Shown here piece by piece: positions 25,951-34,405 of a stretch of 64,000 bases of DNA (position 1 is the first letter of the stretch; every line of letters begins with the position of its first letter). The stretch is taken from positions 186,001 to 250,000 of the forward strand of contig NZ_SRXO01000006.1 of assembly GCF_008360935.1 (NCBI RefSeq), in the 5' to 3' direction. The position numbers and the translations under genes are program-made. The notes beneath the pieces were generated by a model. It saw only the letters and a program-made list of their open reading frames with translations, ran no database searches and was not told the origin of the DNA. This stretch comes from Siccirubricoccus phaeus. Its GTDB lineage: Bacteria; Pseudomonadota; Alphaproteobacteria; Acetobacterales; Acetobacteraceae.

Positions 25951-26747
25951 GGGGCGCGGACCACGAAGCCGAAGCGCTGCCAGGTGCCGGCCGCGGCCGG
26001 CCCGGCGAGCCAGGCGAGCAGGGCGCGCGCCTGGGCGTCATTCGCCGCCCGGGTGGTGACGGCGAAGGGGTAGCTGACCGGCGGGTGGCTTTCCGCCGGG
26101 AAGGTGCCGAGCAGCTTCACCTTCTGGCTCGCCGCCGCATCCGTGGCGTAGACGATGCCGAGCGGCGCCTCGCCGCGCTCCACCAGCAGCATGCCGGCGC
26201 GCACCGATTCGGCGCGGGCGAGGCGGGGCTGCAGCGAGTCCCACTGGCCCATCCAGGTCAGCGCGGCGCGGGCATAGACGCCCACCGGCACATGCGCCGG
26301 GTCGCCCACCGCCAGCCGCCCCTGCGGGCCGAGCAGGGCGGCGAGATCCGTGCCGCGGCCGAGGGCGAGGGGCCGGGCCGGGCTGTCCGCCGGGGCGATC
26401 AGGGCAAGCGCGTTGCCGAGCGGGCTGACGCGGGTCTCCGGCACGATGAGCTTGCGCTCCGCGACATAGTCCATCCAGGGCTCGTCGGCGGAGAGGAAGA
26501 GATCGGCGGGCGCTCCCTGCTCGATCTGCCGGGCGAGGGTGGAGGAGGCGGCGAAGGAGAGGCGCAGCGGCCGATTGCCCGGCGCGGCGGCGCGCCAGGC
26601 GGGCTCCAGCGCCCGCAGCGCATCCTGCAGGGAGGCGGCGGCGAAGAGGGTGAGGGGCTGGTCGCTGCCCCCGGACGTCCCCTGGGCGCGGAGCGGGGCG
26701 GGGCAAAGAAGGGCCAGGGCGAGCAGGGCAAGCAGGCGGCGTCGCAT
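25947..26747 (-). CDS. modA: molybdate ABC transporter substrate-binding protein ModA
   Basis: 266 residues. Signal peptide about 1-22 (LLALLALALLCPAPLRA). LTLFAAASLQDALRAL, FSFAASSTLARQIEQGAPAD-like sequence and VYATDAAA follow the ModA pattern of oxyanion-contacting Ser and Tyr residues. It captures molybdate in the periplasm for ModBC. No modB or modC is in the window, although modD, molbindin and a modE-like gene are present. AAGGA lies before the ATG at 26747. Confidence 0.92.
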   Translation of the reverse strand: MRRRLLALLALALLCPAPLRAQGTSGGSDQPLTLFAAASLQDALRALEPAWRAAAPGNRPLRLSFAASSTLARQIEQGAPADLFLSADEPWMDYVAERKLIVPETRVSPLGNALALIAPADSPARPLALGRGTDLAALLGPQGRLAVGDPAHVPVGVYARAALTWMGQWDSLQPRLARAESVRAGMLLVERGEAPLGIVYATDAAASQKVKLLGTFPAESHPPVSYPFAVTTRAANDAQARALLAWLAGPAAAGTWQRFGFVVRAP

Positions 26748-26907
26748 GGGGGGATCCTTGCTGGCGTCCTTCGATATTGCCCGCCATTCACAGCGAAGAA
26801 AAGACCGGGCGGCGAGCGGCAAACCGGGCCGGAGCACGGGGCAGGGCCCCAGGAGCGCCAGCCTGTGGCGGGACGACCATGCCCCGCCGAAACTTCCCGC
26901 CCTGGCC

Positions 26908-27040
26908 CGGCTGGTTCAACCGTCGGGTCTGAAACCCACACCGGGGTCCGGGGACCGGTCCGGTCCCCGGCGGGGATCGAACGCATGCGTTCGATGGGGG
27001 CGGCGCCCCCTGCTGGGGTTCGGGGCCGAAGCCCCGACCT
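26908..27040. repeat. dispersed hairpin repeat, family A copy 4
   Basis: ACACCGGGGTCCGGGGACC, then a GGACCGGTCC palindrome and GGCGGCGCCCCCTG. This copy also carries the 20-base palindrome at 26976-26995. It lies between the modE-like and modA genes. Confidence 0.78.
26976..26995. repeat. perfect palindrome ATCGAACGCA/TGCGTTCGAT
   Basis: A 20-base palindrome without spacer, inside family A copy 4. It shares the ACGCA/TGCGT core with the palindromes at 34015 and 62054. Confidence 0.85.
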
Positions 27041-27392
27041 ACTCCGGCACCACGCCCTTCCCCGGTACCGGCCCCGCCGCCGCCTGCGCCGCCGCTTCCA
27101 CCTCCCGGTACCGGGCGATCAGCGCGTGGCCGGCCGAGGTCAGGTTGGCGCCGCCGCCCCGCTGCCCGCCCGGCGCCCGGGTGACGGCGGCGACGCCCAG
27201 CGCCGCGTCCAGCGCCTCCACCAGCCGCAGCGCGCGCGGGTAGGACATGCCGAGTTCCCGGGCCGCGGCCGCGATGGACCCGCTGCGGGCGATGGCTTCG
27301 AGCAAGGCAATCTTCCCTGGCCCGATTCGCCCCCCGGAGGCGAGATCGAGCCTCAGGCTGACCCTGGCGGCTGGCTGGGGTGAGGCACTCAT
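27039..27392 (-). CDS. modE: ModE-type (LysR-like HTH) molybdenum regulator without the TOBE domain
   Basis: 117 residues: GPGKIALLEAIARSGSIAAAAREL, then MSYPRALRLVEAL and GGGANLTSAG are the winged helix of ModE N-terminal domains. The molybdate-binding Mop/TOBE repeats of full-length ModE are absent, which is common in alphaproteobacteria. It probably controls the adjacent modA-modD genes. The ATG at 27392 gives the usual length; an upstream frame to 27554 is open but unlikely. Confidence 0.8.
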   Translation of the reverse strand: MSASPQPAARVSLRLDLASGGRIGPGKIALLEAIARSGSIAAAARELGMSYPRALRLVEALDAALGVAAVTRAPGGQRGGGANLTSAGHALIARYREVEAAAQAAAGPVPGKGVVPE

Positions 27393-27780
27393 GCCGGCAT
27401 TCAACCCTGCCTCGCCCGGGCTGTCAGCCGGAAGCGCGAGTCGCCCGGCCGAGGCCGGCGCCGAGGGGCGCCGCGGCGCCACGGCCGGCCGCGCGGCGTG
27501 GGTCCCCGGAGCGGGATCGGCTGAGCTTCGCTCACCCGTCCCGCTCCGGCTCATCGTGTGGTCGCGTGATTCAAGGTTTCGGTCGATTTGACCTCAGCCG
27601 ATCACGCTCCAGCCGCGCCGCTGGCGGCCGGCCGCGGCAGGCGAGCCCCGAAGAGGCTGCACCCGCACCGCCCTGGCCGCGCCGATATGGGTTTGCCCAT
27701 TGTCTGAACCGGCGATGCCCGGCCCGAGCCTCGTGTGCGGCCTCAGGCCGCGCGGGCCGGGGCTGGACGGGACGGGCCGG
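27393..27780. other. 388-base gene-free stretch
   Basis: No convincing gene on either strand. It contains a CGTGATTCA...GATCACGCTCCAG motif near 27565-27613 that recurs upstream of proS. No other structure is obvious. Confidence 0.5.
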
Positions 27781-28818
27781 CTAGTCCAGCGCGAAGCGCA
27801 CGCTCACCCGCGTGCCGCCGGGGCCGGAGGCATGTTCCACCGTCCCGCCGATCCCGGCCGAGAGCGCCTCGACGATCCGCCGCCCGAGCCCGGTGCCGCC
27901 CGGCTCGGCGCCGGTGGAGCCCACCCCCTCATCCTGCACCGCCATCTCCCCCCCCTCCGGCGTGGCCTGCAGCCGCACCCGAATGGGCCCCTGGCCGGAG
28001 TCCGGATAGGCGTATTTCATCGCATTGGTGACGAGCTCGGAGAGGATGACGCCGAGCGAGACGGCGCGGTCGGTCGGCACCACCAGCGGCTCCGCCTCCA
28101 GCGAGATGGCATGCGCATCCCCCGCCCGGCCGATCTCCTCGATCAGCCCCGCCAGGTAGTCGTGCAGCGCGACGCTCTGCACATCCTCCGAGGTGTAGAG
28201 GCGGCGATGCACCTGGGCGACGGCGGCGATGCGGTTGCGCATGGCGGCCAGCGCGGCGCGTGCGCCGGGGTCGGTCACGCTGCCTTCCTGCAGCCGGGCG
28301 AGGGAGCCGATGAGCTGCAGGCTGTTGGCGACGCGGTGATTCACCTCCCGCAGCAGCACGGCGCGCTGGCGGGCCAGGCTCTCCGCCCGGTCCCGCGCCT
28401 CCCGCACCGCGGCTTCGGCCCGGTAATGCGCGGCGCGCAGGGCGGCGCGGTCGATCGCCGCCTCGATGGCGGAGCGCAGCAGGACGAGGAAATCCTCCCC
28501 CGCCTCCTTGATGACGTAGTCCGAGGCGCCGGCGCGCAGCGCGGCAACGGCCAGCCTGCCGTCATCGGCCCCGGTGACGAAGATGACCGGCGGCGTCTCC
28601 GGCAGGGCGCGCAGCGAGGGCAGGATCTGAAGCCCGTCCGGCCCGGGCATGTAGTGGTCCAGGCAGATGCAGTCGAAGCCGCCGGCCCGGGCCAGGGCGA
28701 GGCCGGCCTCGCCATCCGGCGCGGTCTCCACCGCATAGCCGTGGCGCATCAGGTCCCGCTGCACCAGGCGGCGCAGCCCGGGCTCGTCATCGATGTAGAG
28801 GATGCGGTGGCCGGTCAT
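27781..28818 (-). CDS. response regulator-histidine kinase hybrid (REC + HWE/HisKA_2 kinase)
   Basis: 345 residues. Residues 4-120 are a receiver domain (ILYIDDEP, CLDHYMPGPDG, FVTGADD, ASDYVIKEA). Residues 155-230 carry LREVNHRVANSLQLIGSLARLQ, the phospho-accepting His of HWE/HisKA_2 kinases. The C-terminal ATPase has ILSELVTNAMKYAYP and GGTGLGRRIVEAL. Kinases of this kind often act in phosphorelays. It is third in an overlapping operon with a lone receiver and a CHASE3 kinase. Confidence 0.9.
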   Translation of the reverse strand: MTGHRILYIDDEPGLRRLVQRDLMRHGYAVETAPDGEAGLALARAGGFDCICLDHYMPGPDGLQILPSLRALPETPPVIFVTGADDGRLAVAALRAGASDYVIKEAGEDFLVLLRSAIEAAIDRAALRAAHYRAEAAVREARDRAESLARQRAVLLREVNHRVANSLQLIGSLARLQEGSVTDPGARAALAAMRNRIAAVAQVHRRLYTSEDVQSVALHDYLAGLIEEIGRAGDAHAISLEAEPLVVPTDRAVSLGVILSELVTNAMKYAYPDSGQGPIRVRLQATPEGGEMAVQDEGVGSTGAEPGGTGLGRRIVEALSAGIGGTVEHASGPGGTRVSVRFALD

Positions 28819-29249
28819 GTCGGGGGCGGCACCTGGATGACGGCAAGGAACAGGCCGAGCTGGCGCACCGCCTGGGCGAAGCTCTCGTAGTTCACCGGCT
28901 TGGTGATGTAGACGTTGCAGCCCAGCTCGTAGCCGCGGCGGATCTCCCGCTCGTCATCCGTGGTGGTGAGGACGATGACCGGGGCCGGGCGCAGCACCGG
29001 GTCGTCCTTGATCTTCGCCAGGATGTCGAAACCGCTCATATCCGGCAGGTTGAGGTCGAGCAGGACCAGCAGCGGCCGCTGCCCGCCATGGGAGGGGCCG
29101 AGCAGGTAGTCCAGCGCCGAGGTGCCATCGGCGAAATGCCGCACCTCATTGTACACGCCGGCACGCTTCAGGTTCTTCTCGATCAGCCGGGCATGCCCCT
29201 CGTCGTCCTCGATCATGACGATGGTCACGGCCAGAGGGACGGCATTCAT
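28815..29249 (-). CDS. single-domain response regulator (Rcp1-like)
   Basis: 144 residues, a receiver only. VTIVMIEDDEGHARLIEKNLKR is the acidic pocket, LLDLNLPDMSGF the phospho-Asp loop, LTTTDDE the Thr switch and YITKPVNYESF the conserved Lys. The long form with GPSHGGQRPLLVLLDLNLP is typical of receivers paired with phytochrome-type or CHASE3 kinases. It overlaps both neighbours by 4 bases and probably passes phosphate between them. Confidence 0.92.
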   Translation of the reverse strand: MNAVPLAVTIVMIEDDEGHARLIEKNLKRAGVYNEVRHFADGTSALDYLLGPSHGGQRPLLVLLDLNLPDMSGFDILAKIKDDPVLRPAPVIVLTTTDDEREIRRGYELGCNVYITKPVNYESFAQAVRQLGLFLAVIQVPPPT

Positions 29250-30748
29250 GCGTAATTCTCCTCGGAAGCGGCCGGCTCCGGGGCCAGGATGGCGGGCAGG
29301 ATGACACGGAAGCGCGAGCCTTGGCCTGGGGTGGATTGCAGCGAAACCTCGCCGCCCAGCCGTCGGGCCAGGGCCCGCACATGGGCGAGGCCGATGCCCT
29401 CCCCCTTCTGGTCCTGCCGGCCGGAACGGCGGAACAATTCGAAGACCCGGGCATGGTCGCGCGGGTCGATGCCGCGGCCATTGTCGGCGACCTCGATCTC
29501 GATCCTCGTCCCTCGGCGCTCTGCGGTAATTGTGATGCGGCCGGGCCGCGCGGGGTCCAGGTATTTCACTGCGTTGTCGATCAAATTTCCGAGTATCTGT
29601 TCGAGTGCCAGCCGGTCGGTGACGAGGGCGGGCAGGCTGGGCTGCCGCTCCACCGTGGCGCCCGCCTCCTCGAGCTGGTGCTGCATGGTGGCCAGCAGCG
29701 CATCGAGCAGCGCCGCCAGCTCCACCCGCTCCGGCTTCAGGGCGCGGCGGCCTTCCCGGGAAAGGCGGAGGATGGCGTTGATCAGCCGGTCCATCCGCTC
29801 GGTGGAGCTGCGGATGAAGCGGATCGCCTCCGGCACCTCCTCGGTGACCGCCGCCTGGATGGCCGGGGTCAGCAGCGCCGGCGCCTCCTGCTGCAGCCGC
29901 TCCACCAGGCCGCGCAGCTCGCCGAGGCTCGTTTCCAGTTCTGCGGTGAAGCCCATGACGTTGACCAGCGGCGCCCGGAGGTCGTGCGAGACGATATAGG
30001 CGAAGCGCTGGATCTCCGCATTGGCCGCGGCCAGGGAGGCGGTGCGTTCGGCGACCCGCGCCTCCAGCCCCTCATTCGCCACGCGGGTGGCGGCCTCGGC
30101 CCGCTCCAGCGCCCGCAGGTAGCGGTGGCTGATCAGCCCGGCGCCGAAGGTGACGGCGAACATCAGGGCGAGGGCGAGGGCGGCGCCGGCCAGCAGCGCC
30201 CGGCCGGATCGCTCCACCGCCGCGGTGCGGGCGGCGAGGCGCCCGGCGCTGCGGGTCTCGAGGGCGGCCAGCTCGGCGCGGACGTCTTGCATGCTGGCCT
30301 GGCCGAGGCCGCTCCGCACCGCGGCGAGCGCCGCCTCGCGGTTCCCGGTTTCGGCGAGGGCGATGGTATGCGCCAGCTCGTCGAGCTTCCGCTGCGCATT
30401 CCGGGCGAGCGCCTCGACCGGGCCGGCGAGGCCGCCATCGGCGATGACCTGCCGGGCGAGGTCCGGCAGCGCCTCGGGCAGGGCGGCGACCGCCGCCTCA
30501 TAGGGGGCGAGGTAGCTGCGGTCGCCGGTCAGGAGGTAGCCGCGCTGGCCGGTTTCGGCGTCCTGCATGAGGGAGAGGACGCGGACCGAGGCGAGGCGGA
30601 CATTCTGCGTGGCGGTCACCGCCTGGCTGAAGCCGCGGGAGCTTTCGACCAGCCAGACGAGGCCGACCCCGACCGCCAGCAGGGCGGCGAAGCCGACCGC
30701 CATCAGGAGGAGGGTTACGCGGCCGAAGGTGGTCCTGGTGAGGGGCAA
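29246..30748 (-). CDS. CHASE3-domain sensor histidine kinase
   Basis: 500 residues. Membrane segment about 10-33, a periplasmic CHASE3 domain (LMQDAETGQRGYLLTGD near 60-75), second membrane segment about 183-205, and a coiled coil (ANEGLEARVAERTASLAAANAE). The dimerisation box YIVSHDLRAPLVNVMGF has H255. The ATPase boxes are LIDNAVKYL, VADNGRGID and GEGIGLAHVRALARRLGG. It is first of three overlapping signalling genes. The signal is unknown. Confidence 0.93.
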   Translation of the reverse strand: MPLTRTTFGRVTLLLMAVGFAALLAVGVGLVWLVESSRGFSQAVTATQNVRLASVRVLSLMQDAETGQRGYLLTGDRSYLAPYEAAVAALPEALPDLARQVIADGGLAGPVEALARNAQRKLDELAHTIALAETGNREAALAAVRSGLGQASMQDVRAELAALETRSAGRLAARTAAVERSGRALLAGAALALALMFAVTFGAGLISHRYLRALERAEAATRVANEGLEARVAERTASLAAANAEIQRFAYIVSHDLRAPLVNVMGFTAELETSLGELRGLVERLQQEAPALLTPAIQAAVTEEVPEAIRFIRSSTERMDRLINAILRLSREGRRALKPERVELAALLDALLATMQHQLEEAGATVERQPSLPALVTDRLALEQILGNLIDNAVKYLDPARPGRITITAERRGTRIEIEVADNGRGIDPRDHARVFELFRRSGRQDQKGEGIGLAHVRALARRLGGEVSLQSTPGQGSRFRVILPAILAPEPAASEENYA

Positions 30749-31606
30749 GCCGGTCTCGCACGGTATCCGCCACCGCTACCGGCTCCGGCCGCCGAGGGCA
30801 AGCGAGACCGGCGGGAGGGGCGGGCGGCGATCGGCGGCGGGAAAGCCGGCGGATGGCGGGCCTGTCGGATAATTTTACAGACCGAGCCAGGCGGGACGCG
30901 GGTCGGGTTGAAGAGTCCGTGAAATCAGGTCTTTGCCAAATTAGCATGATCGTTGTAAGGTTGCATTCTATTGCCGAATCGTCACATGCTGCCCAGCCGA
31001 TGGCCTGACCGCGGCGCCCGCCGGAGTTCCGGCGGACGGGGCGGACAGGCGGGGCGGACAGGCGACCGCCGGAGACACGGGCCGGATACCGCGGCGCCAC
31101 CGGCTACGTCCTGGCTCTGCTGAACACCACGGAGGGGCTGACCTCCAACACCCGGAGCGATGGCGGCTGCTGCGGCCCATGACGACCCCTTCGCCATCCT
31201 CGCCGGGGGCGGCGCCACCTTTCCCGGCACCGTGGTCGGCGATTACGGGCTCGACATGGCCGGTTCATCGGCGACCTCGCCGCCGGAGAGTCCGCCACCA
31301 TCACCTCTGCCTATGTCCTTGGCGACGATATCGAGGAGGTGGTGGTCACCCCCGGCGCCGGAGCCGATGAGCGCCGCGCTGCTCGGCGCGGGGCTGCTCG
31401 GCCTCGCCGGGGCTGCGGCGCCGCGCGGGCCGGGCCTGGGCGGAGGAGCCTGGGCGCGGGCGCGGCGGCCGGCCTCCGGGCCCGCGGGAAAGGCCGGCGC
31501 CTGGGGAGGGACGCCGTCCGGCCCCCCGGGCCCAGCCGCCGCTTCGCCTTCCCCGCGCCGCCGTCTATGCTGCCGGCCGGAACGCAGCCGGGGAGGAGAG
31601 GCGGGG
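30749..31606. other. long gap with no intact gene
   Basis: The left part (about 30860-30990) is relatively AT-rich and may hold promoters. The middle carries the PEP-CTERM remnant listed separately. The right end has GGGAGGAG before the E1 gene. No intact gene is seen. Confidence 0.6.
31090..31440 (+). pseudogene. remnant of a PEP-CTERM sorting-domain protein
   Basis: Three frames together read like one exported protein. First GYVLALLNTTEGLTSNT, then DDPFAILAGGGATFPGTVV from about 31178, then GDLAAGESATITSAYVLGDD in another frame from about 31269. Finally APEPMSAALLGAGLLGLAGA from about 31358 is in the earlier frame. The last segment is a good PEP-CTERM tail (PEP, a hydrophobic helix, then basic residues soon after). 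At least two frameshifts and a stop separate the parts, so the gene is broken or contains sequencing errors. Confidence 0.5.
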
Positions 31607-33997
31607 ATGACGCTGGAACGGCCGGTGCAGTTACTGCAACCGGGTGAGGAGGCGGAGCAGCTCCCCCTGCTCCATGCGCTGGAGCGGAAGCTGCTCTGGC
31701 TTTCCGCCTGGATGATCCACCATGCGAACCATGTCCGCCCCAGCCGGGACGGGCTGAAGGTGGGCGGCCACCAGGCCTCCTGCGCCTCCGTCATCTCCAT
31801 CATGGCGGCGCTCTATTTCGAGATGCTGAAGCCGGAGGACCGGCTGGCGGTGAAGCCGCATGCCGGGCCGGTGTTCCACGCGGTGAACTACCTGTTCGGC
31901 CGGCAGGACCGGGCGAAGCTGGAGACGCTGCGGCAATTCCGCGGCATCCAGCCCTATCCCAGCCGGGTGAAGGACGGGGTGGAGGTGGATTTCTCCACCG
32001 GCTCCGTCGGCCTCGGCGTGGCGCTGACCAGCTTCGGCAGCCTGGTGCAGGATTACGTGAAGCTGCACGGGCTGGGGCGGCCGGAGATCCCCGCCGGGCG
32101 GCATATCGCGATCGTCGGCGACGCCGAGCTGGACGAGGGCAATATCTACGAGGCCCTGCTGGAAGGCTGGAAGCACGACATCCGCAATGTCTGGTGGATC
32201 ATCGACTACAACCGCCAGAGCCTGGACAGCGTGGTGCAGGACCGGCTGTTCGGCCGGATCGAGGGGCTGTTCCGCGACATGGGGTGGAACGTCGTCACCC
32301 TGAAATACGGCCGCAAGCTGCAGGCGGCCTTCGCGCGGGAGGGCGGGGAATCGCTCCGCCGCTGGATCGACGATTGCCCGAACAGCCTCTACTCCGCGCT
32401 GACCTTCCAGGGCGGCGCCGCCTGGCGGGCGGCGCTGCTGACCGATCTGGGGCGCGAGGAGGGGATCAGGGCGATCATCGACCCGCTCTCCGATGAGGAA
32501 CTCGGCGCGCTGATGACCAATCTCGGCGGGCATGACGTGGCGACCCTGCTGGAGGCGTTCCGCGCCCAGGATGCCGCCGGCGACCAGCCGACCTGCTTCA
32601 TCGCCTACACCATCAAGGGCATGGGCCTGCCCTTCGCCGGGCACAAGGACAACCATGCCGGGCTGATGAGCAAGGAGCAGATGGCCGGCTTCAAGGCGGA
32701 GATGAACATCCGCGACGGCCAAGAATGGGACCGCTTCGAGGGGCTGGGGATTCCCGAGGCCCGGCTGCAGGCCTTCCTCGACGGCGTGCCCTTCGCCCGG
32801 CCCCTGGCGCCGGAAGGGCGGCGGCTGGCGGCGCCGGCAGTGCCGGTGCCCGGCGAGGCCAGCTTCCCGCGGCCGCGCGTGCCCGCGGGGCGGAAGCTCT
32901 CCACCCAGGCGGCCTTCGGCGAGGTGCTGGCGGAGCTGGGGCGCGGGCAGGGTGAGGCGGCGGCGATCGCCCGGCGCATCGTCACCACCAGCCCGGATGT
33001 GACGGTCTCGACCAATCTCGGCCCCTGGGTGAACCGCCGCGGCGTCTTCGACCGGCACAAGAAGAACGACGTGTTCCGCGACGCCAAGCTGGCCAGCGCG
33101 CAGCGCTGGGGGATGTCACCGGAAGGGCAGCATATCGAGCTGGGGATCGCCGAGCAGAACCTGTTCCTGCTGCTCTCGGCGCTGGGGCTGGCGCATGATC
33201 TGTATGGCGCGCGGCTGCTGCCGGTGGGGACGGTGTATGACCCCTTCGTCAATCGCGGCCTCGATGCGCTGATCTATGCCTGCTACCAGGATGCGCGCTT
33301 CATGCTGGTGAGCACGCCGTCCGGCATCACCCTGGCGCCGGAGGGCGGGCAGCACCAATCGGTGAACACCCCGCTGATCGGCATGGCGCAGGACCGGCTG
33401 GCGAGTTTCGAGCCGGCTTTCGCGGATGAGCTGAGCATCCTGATGCGCTGGGGCTTCGAGCATATGCAGAAGCCGGAGGGCAGCGCCGTCTGGCTGCGGC
33501 TTTCCACCCGCGGGCTGGAGCAGCCGGAGCGCGAACTGGACCCGGCCGCGGTGATCGCGGGCGCGCATTGGCTGGTGCCGCCGGCGCCGGGGGCGCGGAT
33601 CGCGCTGGGCTATCAGGGCCCGGTGGCGCCGGAGGCGATGGCCGCCTTCGAGGAATTGCGCAGCGAGGAGCCCGGGGCGGGGCTGCTGGCCATCACCAGC
33701 CCGGACCGGCTGCATGCGGAATGGCTGGCCTCGCGGCGGAAGGCGCGGCAGGGCTTCGGGGCGCCGAGCCATATCGAGACGCTGCTGGCGCCGATGGCCC
33801 CCGGTTCCGCCCTGGTGACGGTGCTGGATGGCCACCCGGCGGCGCATGCCTGGCTGGGCGCCGTGCGTGGCCAGCGCGTGGTGCCGCTGGGCGTGGACCA
33901 TTTCGGCCAGGCCGGCGACATTCCCGACCTCTATCGGGAGTACGGCCTGGACAGCGACGCCATCCTGGACGCCTGCGCGCAGGCCCTGCTCGGCTAG
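31607..33997 (+). CDS. AceE/transketolase-like thiamine-diphosphate enzyme (homodimeric E1 type)
   Basis: 796 residues. The ThDP/Mg motif is GDAELDEGNIYEAL (G171) ending WWIIDYNRQSLD, as in homodimeric pyruvate dehydrogenase E1 (AceE). HHANHVRPSRDGLKVGGHQASCAS and YTIKGMGLPFAGHKDNHAGL are further E1/transketolase signatures. GIAEQNLFLLLSALGLA is the transketolase pyrimidine-binding stretch. It is about 90 residues shorter than E. coli AceE, and no E2 or E3 gene is nearby, so the true 2-oxo-acid or ketose substrate is open. The ATG at 31607 follows GGAGGAG. The longer upstream frame runs through the PEP-CTERM remnant. Confidence 0.85.
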   Translation: MTLERPVQLLQPGEEAEQLPLLHALERKLLWLSAWMIHHANHVRPSRDGLKVGGHQASCASVISIMAALYFEMLKPEDRLAVKPHAGPVFHAVNYLFGRQDRAKLETLRQFRGIQPYPSRVKDGVEVDFSTGSVGLGVALTSFGSLVQDYVKLHGLGRPEIPAGRHIAIVGDAELDEGNIYEALLEGWKHDIRNVWWIIDYNRQSLDSVVQDRLFGRIEGLFRDMGWNVVTLKYGRKLQAAFAREGGESLRRWIDDCPNSLYSALTFQGGAAWRAALLTDLGREEGIRAIIDPLSDEELGALMTNLGGHDVATLLEAFRAQDAAGDQPTCFIAYTIKGMGLPFAGHKDNHAGLMSKEQMAGFKAEMNIRDGQEWDRFEGLGIPEARLQAFLDGVPFARPLAPEGRRLAAPAVPVPGEASFPRPRVPAGRKLSTQAAFGEVLAELGRGQGEAAAIARRIVTTSPDVTVSTNLGPWVNRRGVFDRHKKNDVFRDAKLASAQRWGMSPEGQHIELGIAEQNLFLLLSALGLAHDLYGARLLPVGTVYDPFVNRGLDALIYACYQDARFMLVSTPSGITLAPEGGQHQSVNTPLIGMAQDRLASFEPAFADELSILMRWGFEHMQKPEGSAVWLRLSTRGLEQPERELDPAAVIAGAHWLVPPAPGARIALGYQGPVAPEAMAAFEELRSEEPGAGLLAITSPDRLHAEWLASRRKARQGFGAPSHIETLLAPMAPGSALVTVLDGHPAAHAWLGAVRGQRVVPLGVDHFGQAGDIPDLYREYGLDSDAILDACAQALLG

Positions 33998-34014
33998 GCT
34001 CACGGGTGCCAAGG

Positions 34015-34035
34015 GTTGGACGCATTGCGTCCAAC
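34015..34035. repeat. perfect palindrome GTTGGACGCA-T-TGCGTCCAAC
   Basis: 10-base arms around one base, 18 bases after the E1 stop. The same core recurs at 62054-62070. It could form a hairpin in RNA, but no T-tract follows. Confidence 0.85.
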
Positions 34036-34282
34036 TGGCCTTTGGCGAGTGAGTTTGCGGGAGGGGGGGCGGCCCGCTGCAACCAGAGCCGTCCCTGGGG
34101 ACAGAAGCGGGGAGTTCAGCGGAAGCGAAGGCCCGGGCGCCGGCGGGCGCGAAGGCCGGGGCCTCGCGGGCCAGGGAAGGAAACCGCCACGGCGACGGAA
34201 CCGCGCGCGGCGGCGCCCCGCCGCCTTTCAAACCGGCCGCCGCTGCGCTACACGCGCCCTCTTGCATGCGCGGGCTGGCGGC

Positions 34283-34367
34283 GCGGGCGTGGTGGAACTG
34301 GCAGACACGCTGGATTTAGGTTCCAGTGGCGCAAGCCGTGGGGGTTCAAATCCCTCCGCCCGCACCA
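34283..34367 (+). tRNA. tRNA-Leu (UAG)
   Basis: 85 bases including encoded CCA. The acceptor GCGGGCG pairs with CGCCCGC, and the T arm GGGGGTTCAAATCCCTC is intact. The anticodon stem CTGGA/TCCAG encloses TTTAGGT with anticodon TAG. A long variable arm (TGGCGCAAGCCG) marks a class II tRNA. Confidence 0.95.
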
Positions 34368-34405
34368 GCAGGGCCAGCCCGTTTTCAGGATTGGGTGGAA
34401 CGAAG

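Noticed and set aside
31160-31606. A 149-residue N-terminal extension of the E1 enzyme
   Set aside because: The extension covers the PEP-CTERM remnant and low-complexity DNA; the strong GGAGGAG is at 31592 just before the ATG at 31607.
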